Shown piece by piece: positions 36,127 to 45,457 of a stretch of DNA of 57,093 bases. Under the pieces are notes generated by a model. That model was not told the origin of the DNA, ran no database searches, and was given only the letters and a program-made list of their open reading frames with translations. The stretch lies in assembly GCA_017501645.1 (NCBI GenBank), contig JAFVWN010000027.1:1-57093 (forward strand), in the 5' to 3' direction. This DNA comes from Clostridia bacterium. GTDB lineage: Bacteria; Bacillota; Clostridia; Christensenellales; UBA1242. The first letter of the stretch is position 1. Every line of letters begins with the position of its first letter. A program made the translations under genes and the position numbers.

Positions 36127-36401
36127 TGAAAAAAGTTCTTGTTTTTATTGTGAGCATTCCAAAGTATATTGGTCTTGGCTTAATCTGGGTATATAAAAAA
36201 TGCATATCTCCTTTACTTCCCCATGCATGTAAATTTACCCCGACTTGTAGCACATATACAAGTGAAAGCATTAAACAGTGGGGGTTTTTCAAGGGCACTT
36301 GGCTGGGCTTAAAACGAATTTTCCGTTGCAACCCTTGGTCTAAAGGCGGACTTGACCCTGTAAAAATTAATATTAAAGGAGATTATAAATGGTTAATGTA
36401 G
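36126..36401 (+). CDS. yidD: Membrane protein insertion efficiency factor YidD
   Basis: 91 residues with an amphipathic N-terminal helix. Family core: PKYIGLGLIWVYKKCISPLL, CKFTPTCSTYTSESI and GLKRIFRCNPWSKGGLDPV. Helps YidC-dependent insertion at the membrane. Overlaps rnpA by one base and yidC by 13 bases. Confidence 0.95.
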   Translation: MKKVLVFIVSIPKYIGLGLIWVYKKCISPLLPHACKFTPTCSTYTSESIKQWGFFKGTWLGLKRIFRCNPWSKGGLDPVKINIKGDYKWLM

Positions 36402-37789
36402 TAAACCTACTAGCAAGTCCTGTTAGTGCACCTAGTGGGCTTTGGGCTACAATCCTTAACTGGATTGAAGGAAGTATTGTAAATTATGGTTGGGTAATTA
36501 TATTATTTACACTTCTTATAAAAGCTTGCCTTACCCCACTCGATTTTTTAGTGAAATTCTCAACAAAAAAACAAACTTTGGTTCAACAAAAACTTGCACC
36601 TCAAATTGCAAGAATCAACCAAAAGTATAAAGATGATAGAAATGAAGCTCAACTTCAAACCAACGCTTTATATAAAAGAGAAGGTTTTAATGTTTTTGCT
36701 TCTTGTATTGTAATGATTATAAACCTTGCAATAACAATGACTGTATTCTTAACTCTTTTCAACTCTTTAAGAGAAATGAGTGCTTATAAAGCAATAAATC
36801 AATATGATGCTTTACAAACAGCATATATTGAAACTTATGAAGCATATATTGATACTGCAAAAACAAGTTTCAAATCAAAATTTGGAACAGGTGCTAATCA
36901 ATACTCTGTTCTTTATGAAGAAGATGAGCAAGGTGCTTTAACTGAAGTCCAAGTAACAACCATTACCCCTGACTATTTTGACTATGTAGTAAATTATTTT
37001 TATGCTATCAACCCAGATTCTGTAGTGTTTGTTCCTTGTAGCGACACTGCGACACCTGAAGAGATTGAAGCAAACAAAACAGAAAACGACCAAATAAAAG
37101 CAAATGTTGAAAAAATACTTAAATACTATGTAACTAATGAAAAAACGCAAACTTTAACAGACATCTTGGTGGAATGTGGAAATCCAGTTAATGATCTTGC
37201 CACAGAATCAGCAAGCAAAAAGTGGAATGATGTAAAAGATAATTGGCTATGGATTGAAAATATCTGGGTTGCAGACAGCTATAAAAGCCCTCTCCCAACC
37301 TATGATGACCTAAAAGAAATGGCTAAAACCAGCAAAATTAAACAATACAGAACTTATGTTTCTAATATTAATCGTGACCTATATAATCAAGTAACATCTT
37401 CAGTTCACGCAAAAGTTGACAGATGGAACGGTTACTTTATTCTTGCAATTCTTGCAGGTGCAACATCTTTCCTTTCTCAATTCATAAGCGAACTTATGAA
37501 CAAACCTAAGAATAAAGATGTCAATAAACTTGTTGAATCTGCAAACACAAACAATGGCACAATGAAATTTATGAAAATCTTAATGCCAGCAATGATGGTA
37601 ATCTTTGTTTTAACATCATCTAGCGCATTTGGACTTTACATTGTTGCAAGCTCTCTAATTTCTATGGGAATCTCTGCTCTTGTAAGCGTCATTGTTAATG
37701 CTTGTTACAAGAAAAAACAAGAAGAAGTACTTATTTATTTAGAAAAAGAAGCTCTTAAAGCTTCAAAAAGAAGCAAAAGAAGAATGTAG
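36389..37789 (+). CDS. yidC: Membrane protein insertase YidC with enlarged extracytoplasmic loop
   Basis: 466 residues versus about 260-290 for Gram-positive YidC/SpoIIIJ. SD AAAGGAG precedes the ATG at 36389. Conserved-core helix 1 YGWVIILFTLLIKACLTPL has Lys where the groove Arg usually is. The C1 loop QKLAPQIARINQKYKDD and helix 2 follow. Then a loop of ~200 residues (about 130-340) with acidic and Thr-rich stretches (TPEEIEANKTENDQ, LWIENIWVADSYKSPLP) replaces the normal ~50 residues. Helices 3-5 and a Lys-rich tail (KASKRSKRRM) complete the core. The WIENIWVADS motif is a known YidC loop element. It inserts membrane proteins with or without SecYEG; the role of the extra loop is unknown. 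Confidence 0.94.
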   Translation: MVNVVNLLASPVSAPSGLWATILNWIEGSIVNYGWVIILFTLLIKACLTPLDFLVKFSTKKQTLVQQKLAPQIARINQKYKDDRNEAQLQTNALYKREGFNVFASCIVMIINLAITMTVFLTLFNSLREMSAYKAINQYDALQTAYIETYEAYIDTAKTSFKSKFGTGANQYSVLYEEDEQGALTEVQVTTITPDYFDYVVNYFYAINPDSVVFVPCSDTATPEEIEANKTENDQIKANVEKILKYYVTNEKTQTLTDILVECGNPVNDLATESASKKWNDVKDNWLWIENIWVADSYKSPLPTYDDLKEMAKTSKIKQYRTYVSNINRDLYNQVTSSVHAKVDRWNGYFILAILAGATSFLSQFISELMNKPKNKDVNKLVESANTNNGTMKFMKILMPAMMVIFVLTSSSAFGLYIVASSLISMGISALVSVIVNACYKKKQEEVLIYLEKEALKASKRSKRRM

Positions 37790-37798
37790 GAGAAAATT

Positions 37799-38455
37799 AT
37801 GAAAAGTATTGAAACTCAAGGAAAAACCGTTGACCAAGCTATTGAACTAGGTCTTTACAAACTTGGAGTAACTCGTGACCAAGTAAAAATCTCAATTTTA
37901 GAACAAGCAGGATTGTTCAATAAGGCGAGAGTAAAACTCACTCTTGATGAGGCGAGCGAAACCGAAACATCTCTTTCTTCATTCATTGAAGAACTTATTT
38001 CAAAAATGAATCTTGTTTTAGATGTAACTGTTGAAGAGCAAGAAGAACAATTCGTTGTTGACATCACCGGCGAAGATGCCGCTCTTTTAATTGGTAAAAG
38101 AGGTGAATGCCTTGACGCCTTCCAATTCCTAGTAAACTCTATTTACAACAAAGGAAAGAAGCACGAAGAATACAAAAAAATTATTATTGACAGTAATAAT
38201 TACAAATCAAAAAGAGAAGACACTCTTAAAATCTTAGCTGAAAGAATGGCTGCTAAAGCAGTTCGTGAAAATCACGATGTAAGACTTGAGCCAATGACAG
38301 CAAATGAAAGAAGAATTATCCACTCTGCCCTTACAAACAACCCAAAAGTTGAAACTGAAAGTAAAGGTAATGAGCCAAACAGATATGTTGTGGTTAAACT
38401 TGTAAACAAAAATAAAAAACAAGACAATAACGAAAACAGAGCACACAATGACTAA
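37799..38455 (+). CDS. khpB: RNA-binding protein KhpB (Jag/SpoIIIJ-associated)
   Basis: 218 residues. Jag-N domain (KSIETQGKTVDQAIELGLY), KH domain with GKRGECLDAFQFLV (about 100-113), and C-terminal R3H domain (LAERMAAKAVRENHDVRL to NERRIIHSAL). Binds single-stranded RNA, often with KhpA. Follows yidC by nine bases with GGAG as SD, the standard gene pair. Confidence 0.94.
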   Translation: MKSIETQGKTVDQAIELGLYKLGVTRDQVKISILEQAGLFNKARVKLTLDEASETETSLSSFIEELISKMNLVLDVTVEEQEEQFVVDITGEDAALLIGKRGECLDAFQFLVNSIYNKGKKHEEYKKIIIDSNNYKSKREDTLKILAERMAAKAVRENHDVRLEPMTANERRIIHSALTNNPKVETESKGNEPNRYVVVKLVNKNKKQDNNENRAHND

Positions 38456-38461
38456 TCTACA

Positions 38462-38493
38462 CCCCACCAGACACACTGGTGGGGCTTTTATTT
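38462..38493 (+). terminator. Terminator after khpB
   Basis: CCCCACCAG, loop ACACA, CTGGTGGGG, then CTTTTATTTT. Closes the rpmH operon; the mnmE promoter begins 15 bases later. Confidence 0.92.
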
Positions 38494-38507
38494 TCATAAA
38501 TCCACAA

Positions 38508-38536
38508 TTGACAAACTATATAGTTTGTATTATAAT
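38508..38536 (+). promoter_or_regulatory. Promoter of mnmE, ATG at +1
   Basis: Perfect TTGACA, 17-base spacer, TATAAT; the ATG at 38544 begins seven bases past the -10 box and no SD exists between, predicting a leaderless transcript. Confidence 0.8.
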
Positions 38537-38543
38537 TCAAACT

Positions 38544-39899
38544 ATGGAAAAAATTATGAACACAAATAACACAATTGTAGCAATATCTACCCCACTTTCT
38601 AGCGGGGCTATTTCTATTGTAAGAATGTCTGGAGATGATGCAATAAATATTGCCGATAAGGTTTTTGTTGGTAAAACAGGGAAAACACCATCTTCTTTTA
38701 CTCCAAGAATGTTAACTCTTGGAACTTTTAACGCTGTTGACTTTAAAGAACAAGCATTATGCGTTGTTTTTAAAAACCCAAACAGCTTTACTGGCGAAGA
38801 TATGGTTGAATTCCAATGCCACGGAGGCGTTTTAATAACAAAGGGGATTCTTGCAAGTTGCGTAAAAAATGGAGCAAGATTGGCTACTGCTGGGGAATTT
38901 ACAAAAAGAGCATTTATGAATGGCAAGATGGCTCTCGCTGATGCTGAGGGTATGATGGATATGATTAATGCCCAAAGTGATGCAGAGATTAGAGCTGGTT
39001 TCAACCTTCTTTCGGGAGAGCTTAGCAAAACTGCTTTTAAAGCGCAAGAAGAACTTACTGACATCTTAGCAGAAATCGAAGTTTCTTTTGATTACCCTGA
39101 AGAAACAATTGAATATATAACAAAATCTAATGCAAAAGAAAGACTTGTTGACCTTTACAACAAAATCGAAAAAGTTTTAGCAAGTAGTAGCACTGGCAAA
39201 ATGATTAGAGACGGCGTCAATGTTGTCATTTTAGGAAAACCAAATGTTGGCAAATCTAGCCTTTTAAACGCCTTGATAAAAGATGAAAAAGCTATTGTTA
39301 CCCCTATTGCGGGAACAACTAGGGATATTATCGAAGGAACTCTTTCAATTAATGGTCTTCGTTTTAACCTTTATGACACTGCAGGAATTCACGAAACTGA
39401 TGACCAAGTAGAAAAAATTGGTGTTGATAAAGCCAAAAACACTATTGCTTCGGCAGATATCATACTTTTTGTAAAAGACAGCGAAGAGGACACTGCCGAG
39501 GACTTAGAAATTAAAAATCTTTTAAAAGACAGAAAACATATTATAATAATCAATAAAAGCGACAAGACTGGAAATTTCTCAACTGAAGAAAATACACTTA
39601 GAGTTTCTGCACTAGAGAATAAAAATGTAGACAAACTTGCAGACAAACTTTATGAACTTGCAAGCGAAAACAAAGAAATGTCTGGCGGTCTTATTCTTGC
39701 CAACCAAAGACATATTGATGCATTGACAAGAGCAAACGGACATCTCCTTGATGCAATCTCTTCAATGGAAGCATTTTCTCTTGATATTGTTACAATAGAT
39801 ATCAATCTTGCATATTCTGCACTTGGTGAAATTACAGGTAATACAACCAACGAAGAAATTTTAGATGCTATATTTAGTAAATTCTGTTTAGGGAAATAA
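38544..39899 (+). CDS. mnmE: tRNA modification GTPase MnmE
   Basis: 451 residues from the ATG at 38544; an ATG four codons later is possible. With MnmG it makes the 5-carboxymethylaminomethyl (or aminomethyl) group on wobble uridine 34. The N-terminal domain starts TIVAISTPLSSGAISIVRMS. G domain: G1 GKPNVGKSSLLNAL, G2 TPIAGTTRDII, G3 DTAGIHET, G4 NKSD. The C-terminal FCLGK carries the catalytic Cys. Divergence from canonical: none seen. It is separated from mnmG by a GNAT gene. Confidence 0.97.
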   Translation: MEKIMNTNNTIVAISTPLSSGAISIVRMSGDDAINIADKVFVGKTGKTPSSFTPRMLTLGTFNAVDFKEQALCVVFKNPNSFTGEDMVEFQCHGGVLITKGILASCVKNGARLATAGEFTKRAFMNGKMALADAEGMMDMINAQSDAEIRAGFNLLSGELSKTAFKAQEELTDILAEIEVSFDYPEETIEYITKSNAKERLVDLYNKIEKVLASSSTGKMIRDGVNVVILGKPNVGKSSLLNALIKDEKAIVTPIAGTTRDIIEGTLSINGLRFNLYDTAGIHETDDQVEKIGVDKAKNTIASADIILFVKDSEEDTAEDLEIKNLLKDRKHIIIINKSDKTGNFSTEENTLRVSALENKNVDKLADKLYELASENKEMSGGLILANQRHIDALTRANGHLLDAISSMEAFSLDIVTIDINLAYSALGEITGNTTNEEILDAIFSKFCLGK

Positions 39900-39901
39900 T
39901 T

Positions 39902-40444
39902 ATGAATGAAATTAGAATTGTTCCTATGGACATGGATAGTGACCTTAAAGAAATCAGTTCTTGGGATAAAAAGTATAAAGGCAACCCTGCTTATGAGAGC
40001 ATAATTCACTTTATTCTTGAAGACAACCAATATTATTCGCTCGCTGAGGTTATCCATGTAAATAATGTTATATATCAAATCGGTGAAGACGAAACGAAGC
40101 ACACATTTTCCGTTAAAAACAATGAAGATGAGCTCGTTGGGTTTGTGCTTGCAACCGTTGCAGACCTTAACACTTGCGACCCTTTTATGTTTTTACAATA
40201 TTTAGTAATTGCTCCCGAACATCAAAATAAAGGATATGGGAAGCAAGTTCTTGGCGAACTTTTAAAAAATCCTATTCCCTATTTTAATGCAAAACCAACA
40301 GAAGCTTTTGCTTACATCCATAACGATAACTTTCACAGTATGAAAACCTTTTTAGATATGGGGTTCGACCTCAAAGGTATGGGAAATTCGTGTATGTACA
40401 GGGCGATAAAACAAATGCCAAATTTAGAATTAGATAAAGAGTAA
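39902..40444 (+). CDS. GNAT-family N-acetyltransferase
   Basis: 180 residues. Acetyl-CoA binding motif A is LQYLVIAPEHQNKGYGKQVL (Q-N-K-G-Y-G), followed by the FAYIHNDNFHSMKTFLDMGF segment typical of GNAT motif B. Its substrate is not predictable. It lies two bases after mnmE and four before mnmG, so it is embedded in the mnmE-mnmG transcript; a link to tRNA modification or ribosomal protein acetylation is only positional. Confidence 0.88.
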   Translation: MNEIRIVPMDMDSDLKEISSWDKKYKGNPAYESIIHFILEDNQYYSLAEVIHVNNVIYQIGEDETKHTFSVKNNEDELVGFVLATVADLNTCDPFMFLQYLVIAPEHQNKGYGKQVLGELLKNPIPYFNAKPTEAFAYIHNDNFHSMKTFLDMGFDLKGMGNSCMYRAIKQMPNLELDKE

Positions 40445-40448
40445 AAAA

Positions 40449-42317
40449 ATGAAACACATTAATCCAAATAGTAAATATGACGCTATTGTTATTGGTGCAG
40501 GACACGCAGGTTGTGAGTCTGCCCTTGCTTTAGCTAGAACAAACCAAAAAACAGCAATTATCACACTAGATAAAAACGGTGTGGCTTTTTTGGCGTGCAA
40601 TCCAAGTATTGGAGGAACAGCAAAAGGTCATCTTGTGTGCGAAATAGATGCTCTTGGCGGACAAATGGGTATCAATGCAGACAAAACAACCCTTCAACTT
40701 CGTATGCTTAATATGGGTAAAGGCCCCGCCGTTCATTCTCTAAGAGCCCAAGTCGATAAACATTCTTATCACGATAATATGCTTGAAACCCTATTAAACC
40801 AAGAAAATCTTGATTTTATTGAGGATGAGGCTATTGAAATTTTAACTGACGGAAACAAGGTTTCTGGTGTAAAAACTAAAAATGGGCTTACACTTGAAGC
40901 AAAGGCTGTTGTTGTAACTGTTGGAGTTTATTTAAACTCTAGAACTATCATTGGTGAAGAAATAAACGATAGTGGACCTGCTGGTTTCAAAAATGCAAAA
41001 GGCTTAACTGACAGTCTTGCTTCTTTAGGTTATGAAATTAGAAGATTTAAAACAGGAACTCCTCCAAGACTTCTTTCTAGTAGCATTGATTACTCAAAAT
41101 TTGAAGCCCAAAAAGGAGATTATCACATACAAACCTTCTCCTTTATGACAAAGAGACAAAATAAAAACACTCATGTTTGTTATCTTGGTTACACAACAGA
41201 AAAAACGAAACAAATAATTCTTGACAATCTTGACAGAGCTCCTATGTATAGCGGAGTTATTACTGGAACAGGTCCAAGATACTGCCCTTCCATTGAAACA
41301 AAAATCGTTCGTTTTAGCGACAAGGACAGACATCAAGTTTTCTTAGAACCAGAAAGTGCAAGATGCAATGAAATATATCTTCAAGGTATGAGCACAAGTA
41401 TGCCTAAAGATATTCAAGAACAAATGACAAGAAGTATTGATGGATTGCAAAACTGCAAAATTTTAAGATATGGTTATGCAATTGAGTATGATTGTATCAA
41501 CCCTCTTAACATCCACCCTACTCTTGAATCAAAAAAGATAAAAGGTCTTTTTACTGCTGGTCAAATTAACGGAACTAGTGGTTACGAAGAAGCCGGTGCT
41601 CAAGGTATTCTTGCAGGAATTAACGCAAGCTTATACCTTAGAGGTAAAGAACAAATTATTTTATCTCGTGATAGCTCTTATCTTGGAGTTTTGGTTGATG
41701 ACCTCACTGTTAAAGGTACAATCGAACCTTACAGAATGATGACTAGTCGTGCTGAATATAGACTTCTTTTAAGACAAGACAATGCCGATGCAAGACTTAC
41801 TCAAATTGGTAGAGATGTTGGACTTGTAAATGATGAAAGATACTCTGCATTCCTCAAAAAAATGAAGAACATCCAAAAAATCAAAGAGTTATCTAAAAAG
41901 TTTATTAAGCCAAACCCTGAACTTGATAAATTTTTACAAAATTTAGGAGAAGCACCAGCCCCAAACGGAATAAGCATTGAAAACCTTGCAAAAAGAAGCA
42001 AAGTTGAACCTTTAGACATAAAAAGGAAACTTGGTATCTTTAAAAGATTTACAAATGCTGAAGTTACTGAAGCTTTGGTTGAAATAAAATATGCAGGTTA
42101 TCTTTCAAGACAAAATCAACTTATCGAAAGAGAAAGAAAACTAGAAGAAAAGAAACTTCCTGCGGATTTTGATTACACCACACTTAAAGGTCTTCGCACT
42201 GAAGCCGCTCAAAAGCTTAACGAAATCAAACCTTTAACTATTGGTGAAGCAAGCAGAATTAGTGGCGTTAATCCTGCAGATGTAACAATTCTCATAATGA
42301 GCATAAATAGAAAATAA
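40449..42317 (+). CDS. mnmG: tRNA uridine-5-carboxymethylaminomethyl modification enzyme MnmG
   Basis: 622 residues. FAD- and NADH-dependent partner of MnmE. The Rossmann motif is VIGAGHAGCESALALAR (about 14-30). Also present are NPSIGGTAKGHLV (about 50), DRAPMYSGVITGTGPRYCPSIE (quoted only in part: GTGPRYCPSIE) with the conserved Cys, and TAGQINGTSGYEEAGAQG (about 370). The C-terminal helical domain ends SRISGVNPADVTIL, typical for the family. Confidence 0.97.
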   Translation: MKHINPNSKYDAIVIGAGHAGCESALALARTNQKTAIITLDKNGVAFLACNPSIGGTAKGHLVCEIDALGGQMGINADKTTLQLRMLNMGKGPAVHSLRAQVDKHSYHDNMLETLLNQENLDFIEDEAIEILTDGNKVSGVKTKNGLTLEAKAVVVTVGVYLNSRTIIGEEINDSGPAGFKNAKGLTDSLASLGYEIRRFKTGTPPRLLSSSIDYSKFEAQKGDYHIQTFSFMTKRQNKNTHVCYLGYTTEKTKQIILDNLDRAPMYSGVITGTGPRYCPSIETKIVRFSDKDRHQVFLEPESARCNEIYLQGMSTSMPKDIQEQMTRSIDGLQNCKILRYGYAIEYDCINPLNIHPTLESKKIKGLFTAGQINGTSGYEEAGAQGILAGINASLYLRGKEQIILSRDSSYLGVLVDDLTVKGTIEPYRMMTSRAEYRLLLRQDNADARLTQIGRDVGLVNDERYSAFLKKMKNIQKIKELSKKFIKPNPELDKFLQNLGEAPAPNGISIENLAKRSKVEPLDIKRKLGIFKRFTNAEVTEALVEIKYAGYLSRQNQLIERERKLEEKKLPADFDYTTLKGLRTEAAQKLNEIKPLTIGEASRISGVNPADVTILIMSINRK

Positions 42318-42322
42318 ACAAA

Positions 42323-42358
42323 AAAAGAAGAAGCCTATTTTTAACTTCTTCTTTTTTT
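42323..42358 (+). terminator. Terminator after mnmG
   Basis: AAAAAAAGAAGAAG and CTTCTTCTTTTTTT pair around an 11-base loop; convergent glmS ends nearby, so it may act in both directions. Confidence 0.8.
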
Positions 42359-42372
42359 GACTGATTTTTTGT

Positions 42373-44130
42373 TTACTCAACTGTAACGCTTTTAGCAAGA
42401 TTTCTTGGTTTATCTGGATTATATCCAAGCCCCTTACTTACTTCAAAAGCTAAAAGCTGAAGCGGGATAATACTTAATATACTTTCCAGTTCTTCATTTT
42501 CACAACTTGGTAATTCTATTTTGTAAAATTCATCCCTTATCTTTGTGTCTTTAGCACAAACAACAATCACTTTTGCACCTCTTGAACAAACTTCTTCGCA
42601 AGCAGACATTGTTTTTTCAAAAAGCTTTTTTTCTGTTGCAAAAACAATAACTGGAGTGCCTTTTTCTATCAATGCTATAGTTCCGTGTTTTAATTCTCCT
42701 GCAGGATACCCTTCGGCACTAATATATGCTATTTCTTTTAGTTTCAACGCCCCCTCTAATGAACTTATACTATCGTATCCCCTGCCGATATAAAAGACTT
42801 TACTACTTGCTTTTATTAATTCAACAATCTCTTTATCAATTTTAATTACTTGTTTTGATTTATCTGCAAGAGTTAGCTCTTCTATTAATTCATAATCAGG
42901 ATTCTCTAGATGTTTTGAAAGTAAATACAAAACCAAAATTTGAGCAACATATGCTTTTGTTGATGCAACACCTATTTCTGCACCCGCAAAAACAGGCAAT
43001 TTCCCATCACACATATTAACTATTGCACTGTGCAAAACATTGGTAACCGCCAATGTTTTTGCTCCTTTTTCTTTAAATAAGTTAATACACCCTAAAGTGT
43101 CTGCAGTTTCCCCACTTTGGCTAACAAATATGCCAAGAGTTTTTTCACTTATGATTGGTTTTGAATATTTATATTCGCTGGCTATATATGCGTTACAATC
43201 TATGTTTAAAACACTTGATAATAACTTCGCTCCATACATACAAGCGTGATAAGCTGTACCACAACCAATCAAAACAATTTTTTCTATGTCATTAAAAAAC
43301 GGAACAACCTCTTTTATTATTTTTTTATCTTGATAGTTAGACACTATTCTTTTTATAACTGCTGGAATTTCTCTTATTTCTTTTTCCATAAAATACTCAA
43401 ATCCCATTTTGTCTGCAATATGCCCAACATCCATCATTTTTGTAAAAGAAATAGAGACTTGCTTTAGGTTTTCATCAAATATTTTTAGCTTACCTTTACT
43501 TATTTGAATAATTTCATTCTCTTGAACAAGATGATACTCATCCGCTAAAGAATTAAAACAAATTATATCACTCGCAAGCATAATTCCTTTTGTTGTTTTT
43601 GCAACATACAGCGGACTATTTTTACGAACACCTATAATGCTTTTGGTTTTTTTATCTATTATAGCAAAAGCATAACTGCCTTTTAGTTTTTTTAAGGCGT
43701 TTTTTACCTTTTGTAAGACCGTTCCCTCTTCTTCTGCAATAATTTCAAGAGCAATTTCACTATCCGTCTGCGAAACAGGATTTACACCCTTTTCTTTTAA
43801 TTTCTCTTTTAGTTCTTTATAGTTTTCTATGATACCATTATGAACCAAAGCAAGTTCTTTGTTTTGAGAAATATGTGGGTGTGCATTAATCTCGTTTGGC
43901 TCTCCGTGAGTCGCCCACCTTGTATGAGAAATAACAATGTTTGAAGAGCTATTAAACGCAAAATCTTTTAGATTTTCTACCCTACCTTGTTTTTTATGAA
44001 TAACAATTCCCTCTTTTGTAAGCAAAGCCATACCTGCAGAATCGTATCCGCGATACTCAAGTTTCTCAAGTGCATTATAACATTCTTCTGGGGCTCTTTT
44101 ATTTCCTACTAAACAAGCAATTCCACACAT
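42373..44130 (-). CDS. glmS: Glutamine-fructose-6-phosphate aminotransferase
   Basis: 585 residues from the ATG at 44130, which places the catalytic Cys directly after Met (MCGIACLVG); seven upstream in-frame residues are rejected, and GAGGAGA is the SD. The class II glutaminase domain has YRGYDSAG, SHTRWATHG and HNGIIENY. Two SIS sugar-isomerase domains carry IGCGTAYHACMYG, SQSGETADTLG and the C-terminal LLAFEVSKGLGYNPDKPRNL with the SVTVE end. Makes glucosamine-6-phosphate, feeding peptidoglycan. No glmS ribozyme or leader is possible because the start is one base after the glmM stop. Confidence 0.97.
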   Translation of the reverse strand: MCGIACLVGNKRAPEECYNALEKLEYRGYDSAGMALLTKEGIVIHKKQGRVENLKDFAFNSSSNIVISHTRWATHGEPNEINAHPHISQNKELALVHNGIIENYKELKEKLKEKGVNPVSQTDSEIALEIIAEEEGTVLQKVKNALKKLKGSYAFAIIDKKTKSIIGVRKNSPLYVAKTTKGIMLASDIICFNSLADEYHLVQENEIIQISKGKLKIFDENLKQVSISFTKMMDVGHIADKMGFEYFMEKEIREIPAVIKRIVSNYQDKKIIKEVVPFFNDIEKIVLIGCGTAYHACMYGAKLLSSVLNIDCNAYIASEYKYSKPIISEKTLGIFVSQSGETADTLGCINLFKEKGAKTLAVTNVLHSAIVNMCDGKLPVFAGAEIGVASTKAYVAQILVLYLLSKHLENPDYELIEELTLADKSKQVIKIDKEIVELIKASSKVFYIGRGYDSISSLEGALKLKEIAYISAEGYPAGELKHGTIALIEKGTPVIVFATEKKLFEKTMSACEEVCSRGAKVIVVCAKDTKIRDEFYKIELPSCENEELESILSIIPLQLLAFEVSKGLGYNPDKPRNLAKSVTVE

Positions 44131-44131
44131 A

Positions 44132-45457
44132 TCAATTCTCCTCTTGTTCAAGAGATAATATCAATTTCTCTAAATACTCCGCCAAACTGTTTGTCACTCT
44201 TTGATTTTCTCCCTCAACCATAATCCTAATTTTGGGTTCAGTGCCTGAAGCTCTAACCAAAACTCTACCATTTCCTGCAAGTTCTTGTTTTGCATTAGAA
44301 ATCGCAATTGCTAATTTTTCATTACCCAAAATTCTTATTTTATCTTTCACTTCAACATTTATGTTTGTTTGAGGAAATATTGTTGCTTCACACAATTTAG
44401 AGATTGATATGTTTTTATGTCTGCAAGCACAAGCTAGTTGCACTGCTGTTAATATACCATCACCTGTTGGCAAAAATCTTTTTATTATTATGTGCCCAGA
44501 CTGCTCTCCTCCAAGCATAACCGAATGTTTGTTCATTAAAGCAATAACATATTTATCTCCAACATCTGCCCTCTCTAGTTGAATTCCGCAATTTTTCAAA
44601 TCTTGCTCTATACCCATATTGGTTTGACTTGTTCCAACAACAGTATTATTTTTTAACAACCCCAAATCTTTATAATATTTAGCAAGGGCTAAAATTATCA
44701 TATCACCATCAATAACTTTCCCATTTGAATCAATAACAATAATCCTGTCTGCATCACCATCAAAAGCCACACCAAAATCTGCTTTTAACTTTTTGACTTT
44801 TTTTATTAAAGACTCTGGATGTAACGAGCCACATTTATTATTAATATCTAAACCTTTATTTCTACAGTTGATTTTATAAACAGTTGCACCCAGTTTTTTA
44901 AAAATTTTAGGGGCTATGTTACAACTTGCACCATTTGAACCATCTACTACAATTTTTAGTCCACAAAGACAAATTGTTGCTGACGATATAATATGATTAA
45001 AATATTTAGACGCAAATCTTTTATCTGTAATACATTGACCTATCTTAGAATACTCTACAATTTTAGATTTAATAAAGCCTCTTTCAATTTCTTCCTCTTG
45101 TAAATCTGTTATCTTCTCGCCTAGAGAAGAAATAATCTTAATGCCGTTATACTCGCTTGGGTTATGACTTGCAGTTATAATTATTCCAAAATCAAAACCG
45201 CAGGATTTTGTGATATAAGAAATTCCAGCTGTTGGGATTATGCCAACATCATAAACATCAACACCACCAGCCATAAGCCCTGCAGAAATTGCATTTTGAA
45301 GATAACTACCTGTAACTCTTGTATCCCTTCCAACAACAACTTTGCCTTTGTTCCCCATAAGAAGGGCTAGACTATTTCCACATTTAAAAGCTATGTCATA
45401 GTTTAAGTCCTGCCCCACCTTTCCTCGAAGTCCATCTGTTCCAAAAAAAACCGACAT
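44132..45457 (-). CDS. glmM: Phosphoglucosamine mutase
   Basis: 441 residues, family length. Converts glucosamine-6-P to glucosamine-1-P. FGTDGLRGKVG at the start, phosphoserine loop IITASHNPSEYNGIK (about 96-110), metal loop DGDADRIIVID (about 234), sugar loop GGEQSGHIII (about 319) and phosphate loop RASGTEPKIRIMVE (about 405). Start overlaps the upstream stop by one base. Confidence 0.96.
   Translation of the reverse strand: MSVFFGTDGLRGKVGQDLNYDIAFKCGNSLALLMGNKGKVVVGRDTRVTGSYLQNAISAGLMAGGVDVYDVGIIPTAGISYITKSCGFDFGIIITASHNPSEYNGIKIISSLGEKITDLQEEEIERGFIKSKIVEYSKIGQCITDKRFASKYFNHIISSATICLCGLKIVVDGSNGASCNIAPKIFKKLGATVYKINCRNKGLDINNKCGSLHPESLIKKVKKLKADFGVAFDGDADRIIVIDSNGKVIDGDMIILALAKYYKDLGLLKNNTVVGTSQTNMGIEQDLKNCGIQLERADVGDKYVIALMNKHSVMLGGEQSGHIIIKRFLPTGDGILTAVQLACACRHKNISISKLCEATIFPQTNINVEVKDKIRILGNEKLAIAISNAKQELAGNGRVLVRASGTEPKIRIMVEGENQRVTNSLAEYLEKLILSLEQEEN

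Noticed and set aside
44131..44131. glmS ribozyme
   Set aside because: glmS begins one base after glmM, leaving no room for a leader.
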